Positions 6,388-13,089 of a stretch of 22,504 nt of DNA are shown here, piece by piece; the stretch's first letter is position 1; every line of letters starts with the position of its first letter. The position numbers were made by a program, and so were the translations under genes. The DNA is from an uncultured Faecalibacterium sp. (GTDB taxonomy: Bacteria > Bacillota > Clostridia > Oscillospirales > Ruminococcaceae): NCBI GenBank assembly GCA_934518555.1, contig CAKSXW010000027.1, forward strand, positions 1 to 22,504, in the 5' to 3' direction. The notes under the pieces are model-generated. The model was not told where the DNA came from. It did not search any database and saw only the letters and a program-made list of their open reading frames with translations.

Positions 6388-6987
6388 ATGGGCTACAATG
6401 CTGCCCCGCTGGAAAAACTGATCGAGGAATTCGGCAAGTTTCCGGGCATCGGGCGCAAGGGTGCCACCCGGATGGCCTACCAGGTGCTGAGTATGTCCGA
6501 CCAGGACGCCGCTGCCCTGGCAGACGCCATCCGCAACGCCCACACCAAGCTCCACCGCTGCCGCATCTGCCAGAACTACACGGAGGCAGAGGTCTGCCCC
6601 ATCTGCGCCAGCACCAAACGGGACGACTCGGTCATCTGCGTGGTGGAGACCCCCCGGGATGTGCAGGCCTTTGAGCGCACCCGGGAGTATCATGGCCTGT
6701 ACCATGTGCTCCATGGCCTTATCAGCCCCATGGACGGCATCGGCGCCGAGCAGCTCAGTGTTAAGGAGCTGCTGGCCCGGCTGGGGGACGGCAAGGTGAA
6801 AGAGGTCATCATGGCCATGAACCCCACAGTGGAGGGGGAGGCCACGGCCATGTACCTGGCCAAGCTCATCAAGCCCCTGGGCATCAAGACCACTCGCCTG
6901 GCCTACGGCCTGCCGGTGGGTGCCAGCCTGGAGTATACCGACGAGACCACCCTCTACCGGGCTCTTTCCGGCCGGGGAGAGCTGTAA
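6388..6987 (+). CDS. recR: recombination mediator protein RecR
   Basis: A 199-residue ring-forming protein that, with RecO (and RecF), loads RecA on SSB-coated single-stranded DNA at gaps. Domains in order: a helix-hairpin-helix DNA-binding segment with FPGIGRKGATRMAYQVL (18-34), a zinc finger with C58, C61, C70 and C73, and a Toprim domain (about 80-175) containing VVETPRDVQAFERT and MDGIGAEQL, with a C-terminal stretch RLAYGLPVGASLEYTDETTL that is near-invariant in RecR. The ribosome site GGAGGG precedes the ATG by about six bases. It is the third gene of the dnaX operon. No strong terminator is evident before the smpB promoter. Confidence 0.97.
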   Translation: MGYNAAPLEKLIEEFGKFPGIGRKGATRMAYQVLSMSDQDAAALADAIRNAHTKLHRCRICQNYTEAEVCPICASTKRDDSVICVVETPRDVQAFERTREYHGLYHVLHGLISPMDGIGAEQLSVKELLARLGDGKVKEVIMAMNPTVEGEATAMYLAKLIKPLGIKTTRLAYGLPVGASLEYTDETTLYRALSGRGEL

Positions 6988-7022
6988 TTGGGAGGAATTT
7001 ACAATTTCTTCAAAAACAGCCC

Positions 7023-7050
7023 TTGAAAAACCGTGAAAACATGGTATACT
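7023..7050 (+). promoter_or_regulatory. sigma-A promoter of smpB-ssrA
   Basis: TTGAAA (7023-7028), a 16-base spacer and TATACT (7045-7050), with TGG before the -10 (extended -10). It lies between recR and smpB and gives a leader of about 32 bases. No other promoter is evident before the tmRNA, so it may drive both parts of the trans-translation system. Confidence 0.75.
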
Positions 7051-7088
7051 GATACAACGAACCAAAGGGGAGAAAGGAGGCGCGCAGA

Positions 7089-7571
7089 ATGGCACCTGTC
7101 AAAGAGCGTCCGGCAACCAAGACCATTGCCACCAACCGGGAAGCGCGCCACGAGTATTTCGTTCTGGAAGCCCTGGAAACAGGGGTGGAGCTGAAGGGCA
7201 CCGAGGTAAAAAGCCTGCGGGCCGGAGGGGTCAACCTGAAGGACAGCTGGGTGGACATTGAGGACGGGGAGCTTTTGGTCAAGGGAATGCACATCACCCC
7301 CTACGACCATGGCAACATCTTCAACCAGGACCCCATGCGTGTCCGGCGGCTTCTGGCACACAAAAACGAGATCCGGCGGCTGCACCAGCAGTGCAAACTG
7401 CAGGGCTATACGCTGGTGCCCCTTTCGCTCTATTTCAAGCATGGCCGTGTAAAAATGGAACTGGGCCTTTGCAAGGGCAAAAAGCTCTATGACAAACGGG
7501 CCGACGCCGCACAGCGTGACGCCAAGCGTTCCATTGACCGGGCCATCAAGTCCAACGGCAACTATTACTGA
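7089..7571 (+). CDS. smpB: SsrA-binding protein SmpB
   Basis: A 160-residue tmRNA-binding protein that brings tmRNA to stalled ribosomes and mimics the codon-anticodon helix in the A site. Family signatures: NREARHEYFVLEALETGVELKGTEVKS split over residues 18-44, GGVNLKDSWV, HITPYDHGNIFNQDPMRVRRLL, and a basic C-terminal tail YDKRADAAQRDAKRSIDRAIKS that enters the ribosome mRNA channel. AAGGAGG lies about nine bases upstream of the ATG. Its RNA partner ssrA begins 63 bases after the stop, an arrangement common in bacteria, and the two are probably co-transcribed. Confidence 0.97.
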   Translation: MAPVKERPATKTIATNREARHEYFVLEALETGVELKGTEVKSLRAGGVNLKDSWVDIEDGELLVKGMHITPYDHGNIFNQDPMRVRRLLAHKNEIRRLHQQCKLQGYTLVPLSLYFKHGRVKMELGLCKGKKLYDKRADAAQRDAKRSIDRAIKSNGNYY

Positions 7572-7610
7572 TCCTTTCAGGCAGCTTTCCATCGGCAAGA
7601 CAAGCGTTCC

Positions 7611-7632
7611 GCACACCGCAAGGTGTGCTTTT
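7611..7632 (+). terminator. hairpin with T run between smpB and ssrA
   Basis: GCACACC-GCAA-GGTGTGC (7611-7628) is a 7-bp stem with a GNRA-type loop followed by TTTT. It ends only two bases before the mature tmRNA 5' end. It may act as a partial terminator or attenuator, or help position processing of the tmRNA precursor. Confidence 0.6.
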
Positions 7633-7634
7633 AT

Positions 7635-7984
7635 GGGGGCGTAAAGGTTTCGACGGGGGGAGAGAGGTCTGGGCAGCGGGTAGCAGTGGGGGAACTGCTC
7701 TATAACTCCTCCAAAAAATTAACTGACAACAACAATTATCAGTTGCTCGCAGCCTGAGTGCTGCGCGTTCCGCCCACTCTTGTGTCGTGTGGGGTCGGGG
7801 CGTCCTTTAGACACAGCACCTGAACGGACCTAAGCTTTGCGGACCGGCAGGAACTCATGAAGCTACCAATGCGCTAGCCTGACGATCGGCGTGGCGCGGC
7901 GGGAATGTTGTAGATCGCCTGCACCCGGAGACACCTGCACTGAACTCTTTTCGGACATGGGTTCGACTCCCATCGCCTCCACCA
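7635..7984 (+). ncRNA. ssrA: transfer-messenger RNA (tmRNA), predicted tag DNNNYQLLAA
   Basis: The two ends form the tRNA-like half: acceptor GGGGGCG (7635-7641) pairs with CGCCTCC (7974-7980), followed by A and an encoded CCA (7982-7984); the T arm is CATGGGTTCGACTCCCATG-like near 7955-7974. The 5' part has the conserved GTTTCGACGGG. PK1 is visible as AGCAG/CTGCT with its GGGGGA loop pairing to TCCTCC. After PK1 comes AAAAAATTAACT and then the open frame at 7725: GAC AAC AAC AAT TAT CAG TTG CTC GCA GCC TGA. The tag added after the alanine from the tRNA is therefore predicted as DNNNYQLLAA. The stop codon lies in the loop of CGCAGC/GCTGCG (7748-7765), as in helix 5 of other tmRNAs. Length is 350 nt. 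Confidence 0.97.
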
Positions 7985-7987
7985 GTA

Positions 7988-8028
7988 AAAAGCACCTAGA
8001 TTCGTTGAAATCTGGGTGCTTTTCTTTT
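7988..8028 (+). terminator. rho-independent terminator of ssrA
   Basis: A 15-bp stem (7988-8002 with 8009-8023, one G-T pair) with a six-base loop and the tail TTTTCTTTT, starting four bases after the CCA end of tmRNA. Confidence 0.93.
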
Positions 8029-8234
8029 GCAAAAATGTAGCTGGTTACATTCTTGGTTACATTTTATTTTAGAATTTGTTGCGATGGTGTCGTGAGGACT
8101 TTCTCGGTTACATGGCTGGTTACATCCACCGGCGAAATTATCAAAAAGCAGAGTTGAATCGCTTGCCCTGCTGGCTTCGCTCCTGCCAAACTCCCGGGTA
8201 ATGCACCCCCATACTCCACGACTTATTTTTCGGG
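8029..8234. other. probable mobile-element scar next to ssrA, with GGTTACAT repeats
   Basis: About 275 bases lie between the ssrA terminator and the next gene. GGTTACAT occurs four times, at 8043, 8055, 8106 and 8118: two pairs of period 12, the pairs 63 bases apart. All spacings are multiples of three. On the minus strand a frame is open from a TAA (8257-8259) to a TAG (7996-7998) but has no ATG; in it the repeats read as CNQ/CN pairs. It ends inside the ssrA terminator. The 3' end of ssrA is a classic target of tyrosine integrases, so a decayed integrase tail or element end is a reasonable reading, but no integrase motif remains. Composition is more AT-rich than the neighbours. Confidence 0.45.
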
Positions 8235-8263
8235 TTGTACTTTCTTTTACGGCTTGTTACACT
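8235..8263 (+). promoter_or_regulatory. sigma-A promoter of the 67-residue gene
   Basis: TTGTAC (8235-8240), a 17-base spacer and TACACT (8258-8263), with TGT before the -10 (extended -10). The predicted leader is about 33 bases before the ATG at 8304. Confidence 0.6.
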
Positions 8264-8303
8264 GGCGCCATAACATTTCTTACGGAAAAGAAAGGGGACC
8301 CCC

Positions 8304-8507
8304 ATGGACAAAAAGGCGTTATACCCTAACCCTTACATTGATCCGGAAAAGCACTATTGCGTTGCCGGGTCCATTGAAGATGTGGGAAGGCTGCTGCGAG
8401 TATACCAGAAACAGCTGGGCCGCAAACAGGTGATCGAAGAAAACGCTGCTGCCAAGGGCCTCAGCGTGTCAGATTACCTCTGGCAGCTGGTGGAAACTCA
8501 CCAATAA
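8304..8507 (+). CDS. small protein of unknown function, possibly ribbon-helix-helix-like
   Basis: A 67-residue protein I do not recognise. It has a promoter, a ribosome site AAAGGGG seven or so bases upstream of the ATG, and a hairpin after the stop, so it looks like a real transcription unit. The N-terminal half, with NPYIDPEKHYCVAGSIEDVG, is followed by a predicted helix LLRVYQKQLGRKQVIEENAA and a second helix GLSVSDYLWQLVETH. The last part has the AKGLSVSDYL pattern common in the helices of ribbon-helix-helix DNA-binding proteins of plasmids and integrative elements; a clear preceding beta strand is not obvious. Its location next to the ssrA scar suggests it came with, or was left by, a mobile element. 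No signal peptide or membrane segment is seen. Confidence 0.65.
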   Translation: MDKKALYPNPYIDPEKHYCVAGSIEDVGRLLRVYQKQLGRKQVIEENAAAKGLSVSDYLWQLVETHQ

Positions 8508-8510
8508 CGC

Positions 8511-8548
8511 AAAACACCCCCAAGGGTCTCAGAGCCCTCGGGGGTGTT
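8511..8548. terminator. bidirectional terminator between convergent genes
   Basis: AACACCCCC-A-AGGG pairs with CCCT-C-GGGGGTGTT (8513-8526 with 8535-8548, one mismatch). On the minus strand it is followed by TTTT, giving a good terminator for the GlsB-like gene ending at 8606. On the plus strand only TT follows, so termination of the 67-residue gene is less certain. Confidence 0.8.
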
Positions 8549-8605
8549 GCCGTATCTGTGAACTATACGCTCTGCGGTCAAAAGCCACTGCAAAGGGAAA
8601 CGGCC

Positions 8606-8935
8606 TTAGTTATGGAACAGCCGTTGGTCCACCCAGATGCACAGGCAGGCACCTACCACAGAGATCACAAACGAGGTAAAGCTGCCAGTGGCGTGGATGC
8701 CTACCAGGCCGAACAGGGCCTCGCCCACAAAGCTGCCCAGCACGCCCAGCACCATGTTGCGGAGAAAGGACGTCTCGGTGCCCATAAAGCGGCTGGCCAG
8801 ATATCCGGCCAGGGCACCTACCAGAACGCCCACCACCAGGGACACCAGCAGCCCGGCAAGGGAGAAGATGCCCAGGATCAGGCTCAGCAGAACGCAGGCA
8901 AAGGCGATGAGAAGCAAAACAGTAATCGTGATCAT
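8606..8935 (-). CDS. GlsB/YeaQ/YmgE-family small membrane protein
   Basis: A 109-residue integral membrane protein of the transglycosylase-associated (GlsB/YeaQ/YmgE) family, often linked to general stress responses; its biochemical role is not established. It is almost entirely hydrophobic: an N-terminal segment from residue 1 to about 25, a second with VGVLVGALAGYLASRFMG, then the family glycine pattern NMVLGVLGSFVGEALFGL, and a last segment FTSFVISVVGACLCIWVDQRL. The ORF opens further upstream, but the ATG at 8935 is chosen because GGAGGTG (complement of 8941-8947) lies five bases before it, whereas the upstream ATG overlaps that site. The length is somewhat over the usual 80-90 because of the extra N-terminal helix. 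It follows nth by 26 bases and is probably co-transcribed. Confidence 0.85.
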   Translation of the reverse strand: MITITVLLLIAFACVLLSLILGIFSLAGLLVSLVVGVLVGALAGYLASRFMGTETSFLRNMVLGVLGSFVGEALFGLVGIHATGSFTSFVISVVGACLCIWVDQRLFHN

Positions 8936-8961
8936 AACAAACACCTCCATAGATCAATGGG

Positions 8962-9645
8962 TCAAAGGCTGCCGGGGGCGGCCTCCAGGGCGGTACGGCA
9001 CACCCCAGCCAGGCAGCAGGCCTGGCATTCCGGCTTCCGGGCGGTGCACACGGCCCGGCCGTGCATCACAAAACGATGGCACAGGTCGCTGCCTTCCTCC
9101 GGGGGAATGATCTGCCAAAGGGCCTTTTCCACCTTTTGGGGCTCCTTGATGCCGTCCACCAGGCCGATGCGGTTGCACAGCCGGATGCAGTGGGTGTCGG
9201 TGACGATGGCAGGCTTGCCAAACACGTCTCCCATGATCAGGTTGGCACTTTTGCGGCCTACCCCCGGCAGTTCCAGCAGCTGCTCAAAGGTGGTGGGCAC
9301 CTGGCACTGATAATGGTCCCGCAGCATCAGCATACAGGCGGAGATATCCCGGGCCTTGGAGTGGCCCAGGCCGCAGGGCTTTACGATGGCCTCAATGTCC
9401 TCCGGCTGGGCAGCAGCCAGGGCCGCCACGCTGGGGTACTTGGCAAACAGCTCCTGCACCACGATATTCACCCGGGCGTCGGTGCACTGAGCCGCCAGCC
9501 GCACGCTGACCAGCAGCTGCCAGGCGTGGTCGTAATCCAGGGTGCAGCCGGCATCCGGGTATTCTTTTTTCAGCCGGTGGATCACCTCCAGGGCCAGAGC
9601 CTTTTTGGCGGCCAGGTCCTCCGGCTTTTTTCGGGCAACAGCCAT
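8962..9645 (-). CDS. nth: endonuclease III
   Basis: A 227-residue bifunctional DNA glycosylase/AP lyase that removes oxidised pyrimidines in base excision repair. The helix-hairpin-helix is LPGVGRKSAN (126-135), with catalytic lysine K132. The catalytic aspartate is D150 in VTDTHCIRL. The C-terminal 4Fe-4S loop has C200, C207, C210 and C216 in the exact C-x6-C-x2-C-x5-C spacing. The N-terminal region has the usual LLVSVRLAAQCTD, with VRL replacing the commoner ILSAQ, a mild variation. AAGGAGG (complement of 9652-9658) lies about six bases before the ATG. It is transcribed divergently from rarA and followed by the GlsB-like gene. Confidence 0.96.
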   Translation of the reverse strand: MAVARKKPEDLAAKKALALEVIHRLKKEYPDAGCTLDYDHAWQLLVSVRLAAQCTDARVNIVVQELFAKYPSVAALAAAQPEDIEAIVKPCGLGHSKARDISACMLMLRDHYQCQVPTTFEQLLELPGVGRKSANLIMGDVFGKPAIVTDTHCIRLCNRIGLVDGIKEPQKVEKALWQIIPPEEGSDLCHRFVMHGRAVCTARKPECQACCLAGVCRTALEAAPGSL

Positions 9646-9677
9646 AGACGCCCTCCTTCGACAAAAAAGTTTCTTTC

Positions 9678-9706
9678 ATGATACCATGTTTTGCAAACTT
9701 TGTAAA
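9678..9706 (-). promoter_or_regulatory. sigma-A promoter of nth
   Basis: On the minus strand TTTACA (9701-9706), a 17-base spacer and TATCAT (9678-9683), with TGG before the -10 (extended -10). It leaves a leader of about 25-30 bases. Confidence 0.72.
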
Positions 9707-9748
9707 TGTTTCCGGGAAAATTATCTGAGAATCATTTGCAGAAAGCTC

Positions 9749-9777
9749 TTGTCCTTGCCCTGAGAATGCGATATACT
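9749..9777 (+). promoter_or_regulatory. sigma-A promoter of rarA
   Basis: TTGTCC (9749-9754), a 17-base spacer and TATACT (9772-9777). It is about 38 bases before the rarA start and is divergent from the nth promoter, with about 40 bases between the two -35 elements. Confidence 0.7.
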
Positions 9778-9821
9778 ATAACAAAGAACTGGGTGTTTGC
9801 CCGGGATGGGAGGGAGACAGT

Positions 9822-11096
9822 ATGAACGAACCACTGGCGCAGCGTCTGCGGCCCAAAACGCTGGGGGATGTGTGTGGGCAGCAGCACCTGCTGGCTCCGG
9901 GACGGGTGTTCCGCCGCACCATTGAGAGCGGACGCATCCCCAACATGATCTTTTACGGGCCCTCCGGCACCGGCAAGACCACGGTGGCCCGGATCATTGC
10001 AGAAAACAGCGGCATGACCCTGCACAAGCTCAACGGCACGTCCTGCGGCACCGGGGATATCAAGGCGGTGCTGAAGGATATCGGCACCCTGGCCGGGGCC
10101 GGGGGCATCCTGCTGTATCTGGACGAGATCCAGTACCTGAACAAAAAGCAGCAGCAGAGCCTGCTGGAATGCATCGAGGATGGCAGCGTCACCCTCATTG
10201 CCTCCACCACAGAAAACCCTTATTTCTACATTTATAATGCGCTGCTGTCCCGGTGCACTGTGTTTGAGTTCAAGCCTCTGGCGGCAGCAGACGTGGAGCA
10301 GGGCCTGCAAAACGCCCTGCGGCGGCTCTCAGAAGGGGAGGGCACCCCGGTGACCATGGACCCGGAGGCCTGCGCCTACCTGGCAGAAAGTGCCGGCGGT
10401 GACCTGCGAAAGGCCCTGGGCTGCCTGGATTTTGCCGTTACGGCGGCCCCGGTGGAGCAAGGGGAAAAGCGTGTGACCCTGGAGATGATCCAGCAGGTCA
10501 CCCGGCGCACCGCCATGCGCTACGACCGGGAGGGCGACGACCACTACGACATCGTGTCGGCCTACCAAAAGTCCATGCGTGGCTCCGACCCGGATGCCGC
10601 CCTCCATTATCTGGCCCGGCTGCTGGAGGCCGGAGACCTGGCCTCCGCCTGTCGGCGGCTTATGGTCTGCGCCTGCGAGGATGTGGGCCTTGCTTACCCC
10701 CAGATCATCCCCATCGTCAAGGCGGCGGTGGACGCTGCCAACATGGTGGGTCTGCCGGAGGCCCGGCTGCCCCTGGCAGATGCGGTGATCCTGGTGGCCA
10801 CCAGCCCCAAATCCAACAGTGCCCACGACGCCATCAACGCCGCCATGGCAGATGTGCGGGCCGGGCGCACCGGGCCCATCCCCCGGCAGCTGCAAAACAA
10901 GCATTTTGACGGGGAGGATGCTGTGGTAAAGGGCCAGAACTACAAATACGCCCATGACTACCACCACCATTGGGTCCAGCAGCAGTATCTGCCGGATGCC
11001 ATCAAGGACGTGCGGTATTACACCTACGGGGACAACAAAACGGAACAGGCCGCCCGGGCCTACTGGGCCAAGATCAAGGGCGAGGACAAGGTCTGA
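9822..11096 (+). CDS. rarA: replication-associated recombination AAA+ ATPase RarA (MgsA)
   Basis: A 424-residue AAA+ ATPase related to clamp loaders that acts at stalled replication forks and interacts with SSB. It begins PLAQRLRPKTLGDVCGQQHLL (5-24), the typical RarA opening. Walker A is GPSGTGKTT (46-54), Walker B is YLDEIQ (99-104), and the arginine finger is in LLSRC (141-145). The C-terminal half has SMRGSDPDAALHYLARLLEAGD, CEDVGLAYP and an HFDGEDAVVKGQNYKYAHD-like tail, all characteristic of RarA and its eukaryotic homologue WRNIP1. The segment ENPYFYIYNALLSRC differs slightly from the common NPSFEVNSALLSR pattern. GGGAGG precedes the ATG by eight bases. The Fur-family gene follows after 33 bases, probably in the same transcript. 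Confidence 0.96.
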   Translation: MNEPLAQRLRPKTLGDVCGQQHLLAPGRVFRRTIESGRIPNMIFYGPSGTGKTTVARIIAENSGMTLHKLNGTSCGTGDIKAVLKDIGTLAGAGGILLYLDEIQYLNKKQQQSLLECIEDGSVTLIASTTENPYFYIYNALLSRCTVFEFKPLAAADVEQGLQNALRRLSEGEGTPVTMDPEACAYLAESAGGDLRKALGCLDFAVTAAPVEQGEKRVTLEMIQQVTRRTAMRYDREGDDHYDIVSAYQKSMRGSDPDAALHYLARLLEAGDLASACRRLMVCACEDVGLAYPQIIPIVKAAVDAANMVGLPEARLPLADAVILVATSPKSNSAHDAINAAMADVRAGRTGPIPRQLQNKHFDGEDAVVKGQNYKYAHDYHHHWVQQQYLPDAIKDVRYYTYGDNKTEQAARAYWAKIKGEDKV

Positions 11097-11129
11097 CCGC
11101 CCCAGAGGAAGGAAAAAAGGAGGAAGGAT

Positions 11130-11522
11130 ATGCGCTATTCCAAGCAGCGAGAACTGGTCATGCAGACGGTACAGAACCTCTGCGACCACCCCACGGCAGA
11201 AGAGATCTACGGCGAAGCCGCCAAGGAGTGCCCCAACCTGAGCCTGGGTACCGTGTACCGGAACCTGAACAGCCTGGTGGAGGCAGGCCGGGTGCGCCGG
11301 GTGTCGATCCCGGGCCGGGCCGACCGCTTTGACCACACACTGCCCTGGCACAGCCACCTGTATTGCACCGTTTGCGGCAGCGTCACCGATGCACAGGTGG
11401 ACGAAAAACAGCTGATGAAGCTGGTGCGTGGCCAAAAGGGCCAGGTGCAGGAATGTGCCGTGGTGCTCATCGGGGTCTGCGAGGCCTGCTGTGCTGCCCA
11501 AAATGAGGCAGCAGAGGGATAA
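11130..11522 (+). CDS. Fur-family transcriptional regulator, PerR-like
   Basis: A 130-residue metal-dependent repressor of the Fur/PerR family. The N-terminal winged helix contains HPTAEEIYGEA (20-30) and the recognition helix LSLGTVYRNLNSLVEAG (37-53). The structural zinc site is C79, C82, C117 and C120. Candidate regulatory metal ligands are H20, D68 (in RFD), H74, H76 and D87; the Asp at the RFD position and the HxH motif are the pattern of peroxide-sensing PerR rather than iron-sensing Fur. Specificity cannot be settled from sequence alone. AAGGAGGAAGG is close upstream of the ATG. It is downstream of rarA and just before the palindromic miaB promoter. Confidence 0.88.
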   Translation: MRYSKQRELVMQTVQNLCDHPTAEEIYGEAAKECPNLSLGTVYRNLNSLVEAGRVRRVSIPGRADRFDHTLPWHSHLYCTVCGSVTDAQVDEKQLMKLVRGQKGQVQECAVVLIGVCEACCAAQNEAAEG

Positions 11523-11539
11523 ACTTTGCCAGTAGCTCT

Positions 11540-11568
11540 TGCCCCAAAGGGGCAAAGCGTGTATACTA
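11540..11568 (+). promoter_or_regulatory. miaB promoter with an embedded palindrome
   Basis: TTGCCC (11540-11545), a 17-base spacer and TATACT (11563-11568). The inverted repeat TTGCCCC-AAA-GGGGCAA (11540-11556) covers the -35 and most of the spacer. It could be an operator, or the hairpin of a weak terminator for the Fur-family gene whose stop is 17 bases upstream; a T run is missing, which favours the operator. Confidence 0.62.
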
Positions 11569-11643
11569 AGGAGAGCTATTCACAGCGGAACAGCAAAAGA
11601 GTTTTCACTGCAGGGCAAGCCCCGGCGGAGAAGGATGGTTTGA

Positions 11644-13029
11644 TTGGAATACATTAACTTTGAACATAATACCGTGGCCGCAGAGCTGGTGCGGCAGACC
11701 TACGATACACCGCCGCTGGCCTTTGTGCACAGCTACGGCTGCCAGCAGAACGTAAACGACGGCGAGCGCATCAAGGGCGTGCTGGTGGACATCGGTTACG
11801 GCCTGTGCGATAAGCCTGAGGATGCAGACCTGATCCTCTTTAACACCTGCGCTGTCCGGGAACACGCCGAGCAGCGTGTGTTTGGCAACGTGGGTGCCCT
11901 CAAGGGCCTGAAGGAGAAAAAGCCCGGCCTTATCATCGGCCTCTGCGGCTGCATGGCTAACCAACGGCATGTGGTGGAAAAGCTCCGCAAGAGCTACCCC
12001 TATGTGGACCTGGTGTTCGGCGTGGACGGCATCGACACCCTGCCCCAGCTCATTGCCCAGAAGCTCCAGAAGCACAAACGTGTGCTGATGGACCCGGCCC
12101 AGCGTCCGGTGATCGTGGAGAACATCCCCATCCGGCGTGAAAGCGAGTTCCGGGCCTGGCTGCCCATTATGTATGGCTGCGATAACTTCTGCACCTACTG
12201 CATCGTACCCTATGTCCGGGGCCGGGAGAAGAGCCGTAAGCCCGGGGATATCCTGGCAGAGTTCCGGGGCCTGGTGGAAGCCGGGTACAAGGAGATCACC
12301 CTGCTGGGCCAGAACGTCAACAGCTACGGCAAGGGCCTGGAGGAGCAGATCGACTTTGCAGACCTGCTGAACCTGCTGTGCACCGTGCCGGGGGATTATC
12401 ACATCCGGTTCATGACCAGCCACCCCAAGGACGCCAGCCACAAGCTCATTGACACCATTGCCGCTCAGCCCAAGCTCTGCAAGCACCTGCATCTGCCGGT
12501 GCAGTGCGGCTCTGACCGGCTGCTGCAGCAGATGAACCGCCACTACACCGTGGAGCAGTACCTGGAGCTCATTGAGTACGCCCGCAAGACGGTGCCCGGC
12601 ATCACCTTCTCCAGCGATATCATCGTAGGCTTCCCCGGGGAGACCGAGGAGGACTTTGTCAAGACCCTGGAGCTGGTGCAGAAGGTGGGCTATATGCAGC
12701 TGTTCACCTTTATCTACTCCAAGCGCAGCGGCACCAAGGCTGCTGAGATGCCGGACCCCACCCCTCGGAAGGAAAAGACCGACCGCATGAGCCGCCTGCT
12801 GGCGGTGCAGGACCAGGTCGCTATGGCCCTGGTCAAGGGCCAGGTAGGCCAGACCGTCCGGGTGCTGGTGGAGGGCTACGGCCGCAGCGAGGGCAGCCTT
12901 TCCGGCCGCCTGGACAACAACCTGACGGTGGAGTTTGCCGCCGACCCGGCTCTGCTGGGCCAGTACGCTCAGGTAAAGCTCACGGGGGCCCGTGCCACCG
13001 TGCTGCTGGGTGAGCTGGACGCACAATAA
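11644..13029 (+). CDS. miaB: tRNA-2-methylthio-N6-dimethylallyladenosine synthase
   Basis: A 461-residue radical-SAM methylthiotransferase that converts i6A37 to ms2i6A37 in tRNAs reading UNN codons. The N-terminal UPF0004 domain holds the second cluster cysteines C33 (YGCQQNVND), C69 (NTCAVREHAE) and C103 (CGCMANQ). The radical-SAM motif is C179, C183 and C186 in YGCDNFCTYCIVPYVRGRE. A TRAM domain (about 395-461) ends the protein. The start is TTG: an in-frame TGA lies immediately upstream, and GAAGGA is about eight bases before the TTG. MiaA, which makes the i6A substrate, is encoded 5 kb downstream. The order miaB-ymcA-mutS-mutL matches B. subtilis apart from the missing cotE. Confidence 0.95.
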   Translation: MEYINFEHNTVAAELVRQTYDTPPLAFVHSYGCQQNVNDGERIKGVLVDIGYGLCDKPEDADLILFNTCAVREHAEQRVFGNVGALKGLKEKKPGLIIGLCGCMANQRHVVEKLRKSYPYVDLVFGVDGIDTLPQLIAQKLQKHKRVLMDPAQRPVIVENIPIRRESEFRAWLPIMYGCDNFCTYCIVPYVRGREKSRKPGDILAEFRGLVEAGYKEITLLGQNVNSYGKGLEEQIDFADLLNLLCTVPGDYHIRFMTSHPKDASHKLIDTIAAQPKLCKHLHLPVQCGSDRLLQQMNRHYTVEQYLELIEYARKTVPGITFSSDIIVGFPGETEEDFVKTLELVQKVGYMQLFTFIYSKRSGTKAAEMPDPTPRKEKTDRMSRLLAVQDQVAMALVKGQVGQTVRVLVEGYGRSEGSLSGRLDNNLTVEFAADPALLGQYAQVKLTGARATVLLGELDAQ

Positions 13030-13089
13030 AGTGACCCCGGGGCCCCAAGGTCCCTGATGGAATACAAACAGAATAAGGAGACTATCACA

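Noticed and set aside
7635..8250. Intact integrative element at ssrA
   Set aside because: No integrase motif, no second copy of the tmRNA 3' end in the window, and the next genes are core genes; only a scar is supported.
11525..11560. Fur/PerR box upstream of miaB
   Set aside because: The palindrome is GC-rich and does not resemble the AT-rich 7-1-7 Fur/PerR consensus.
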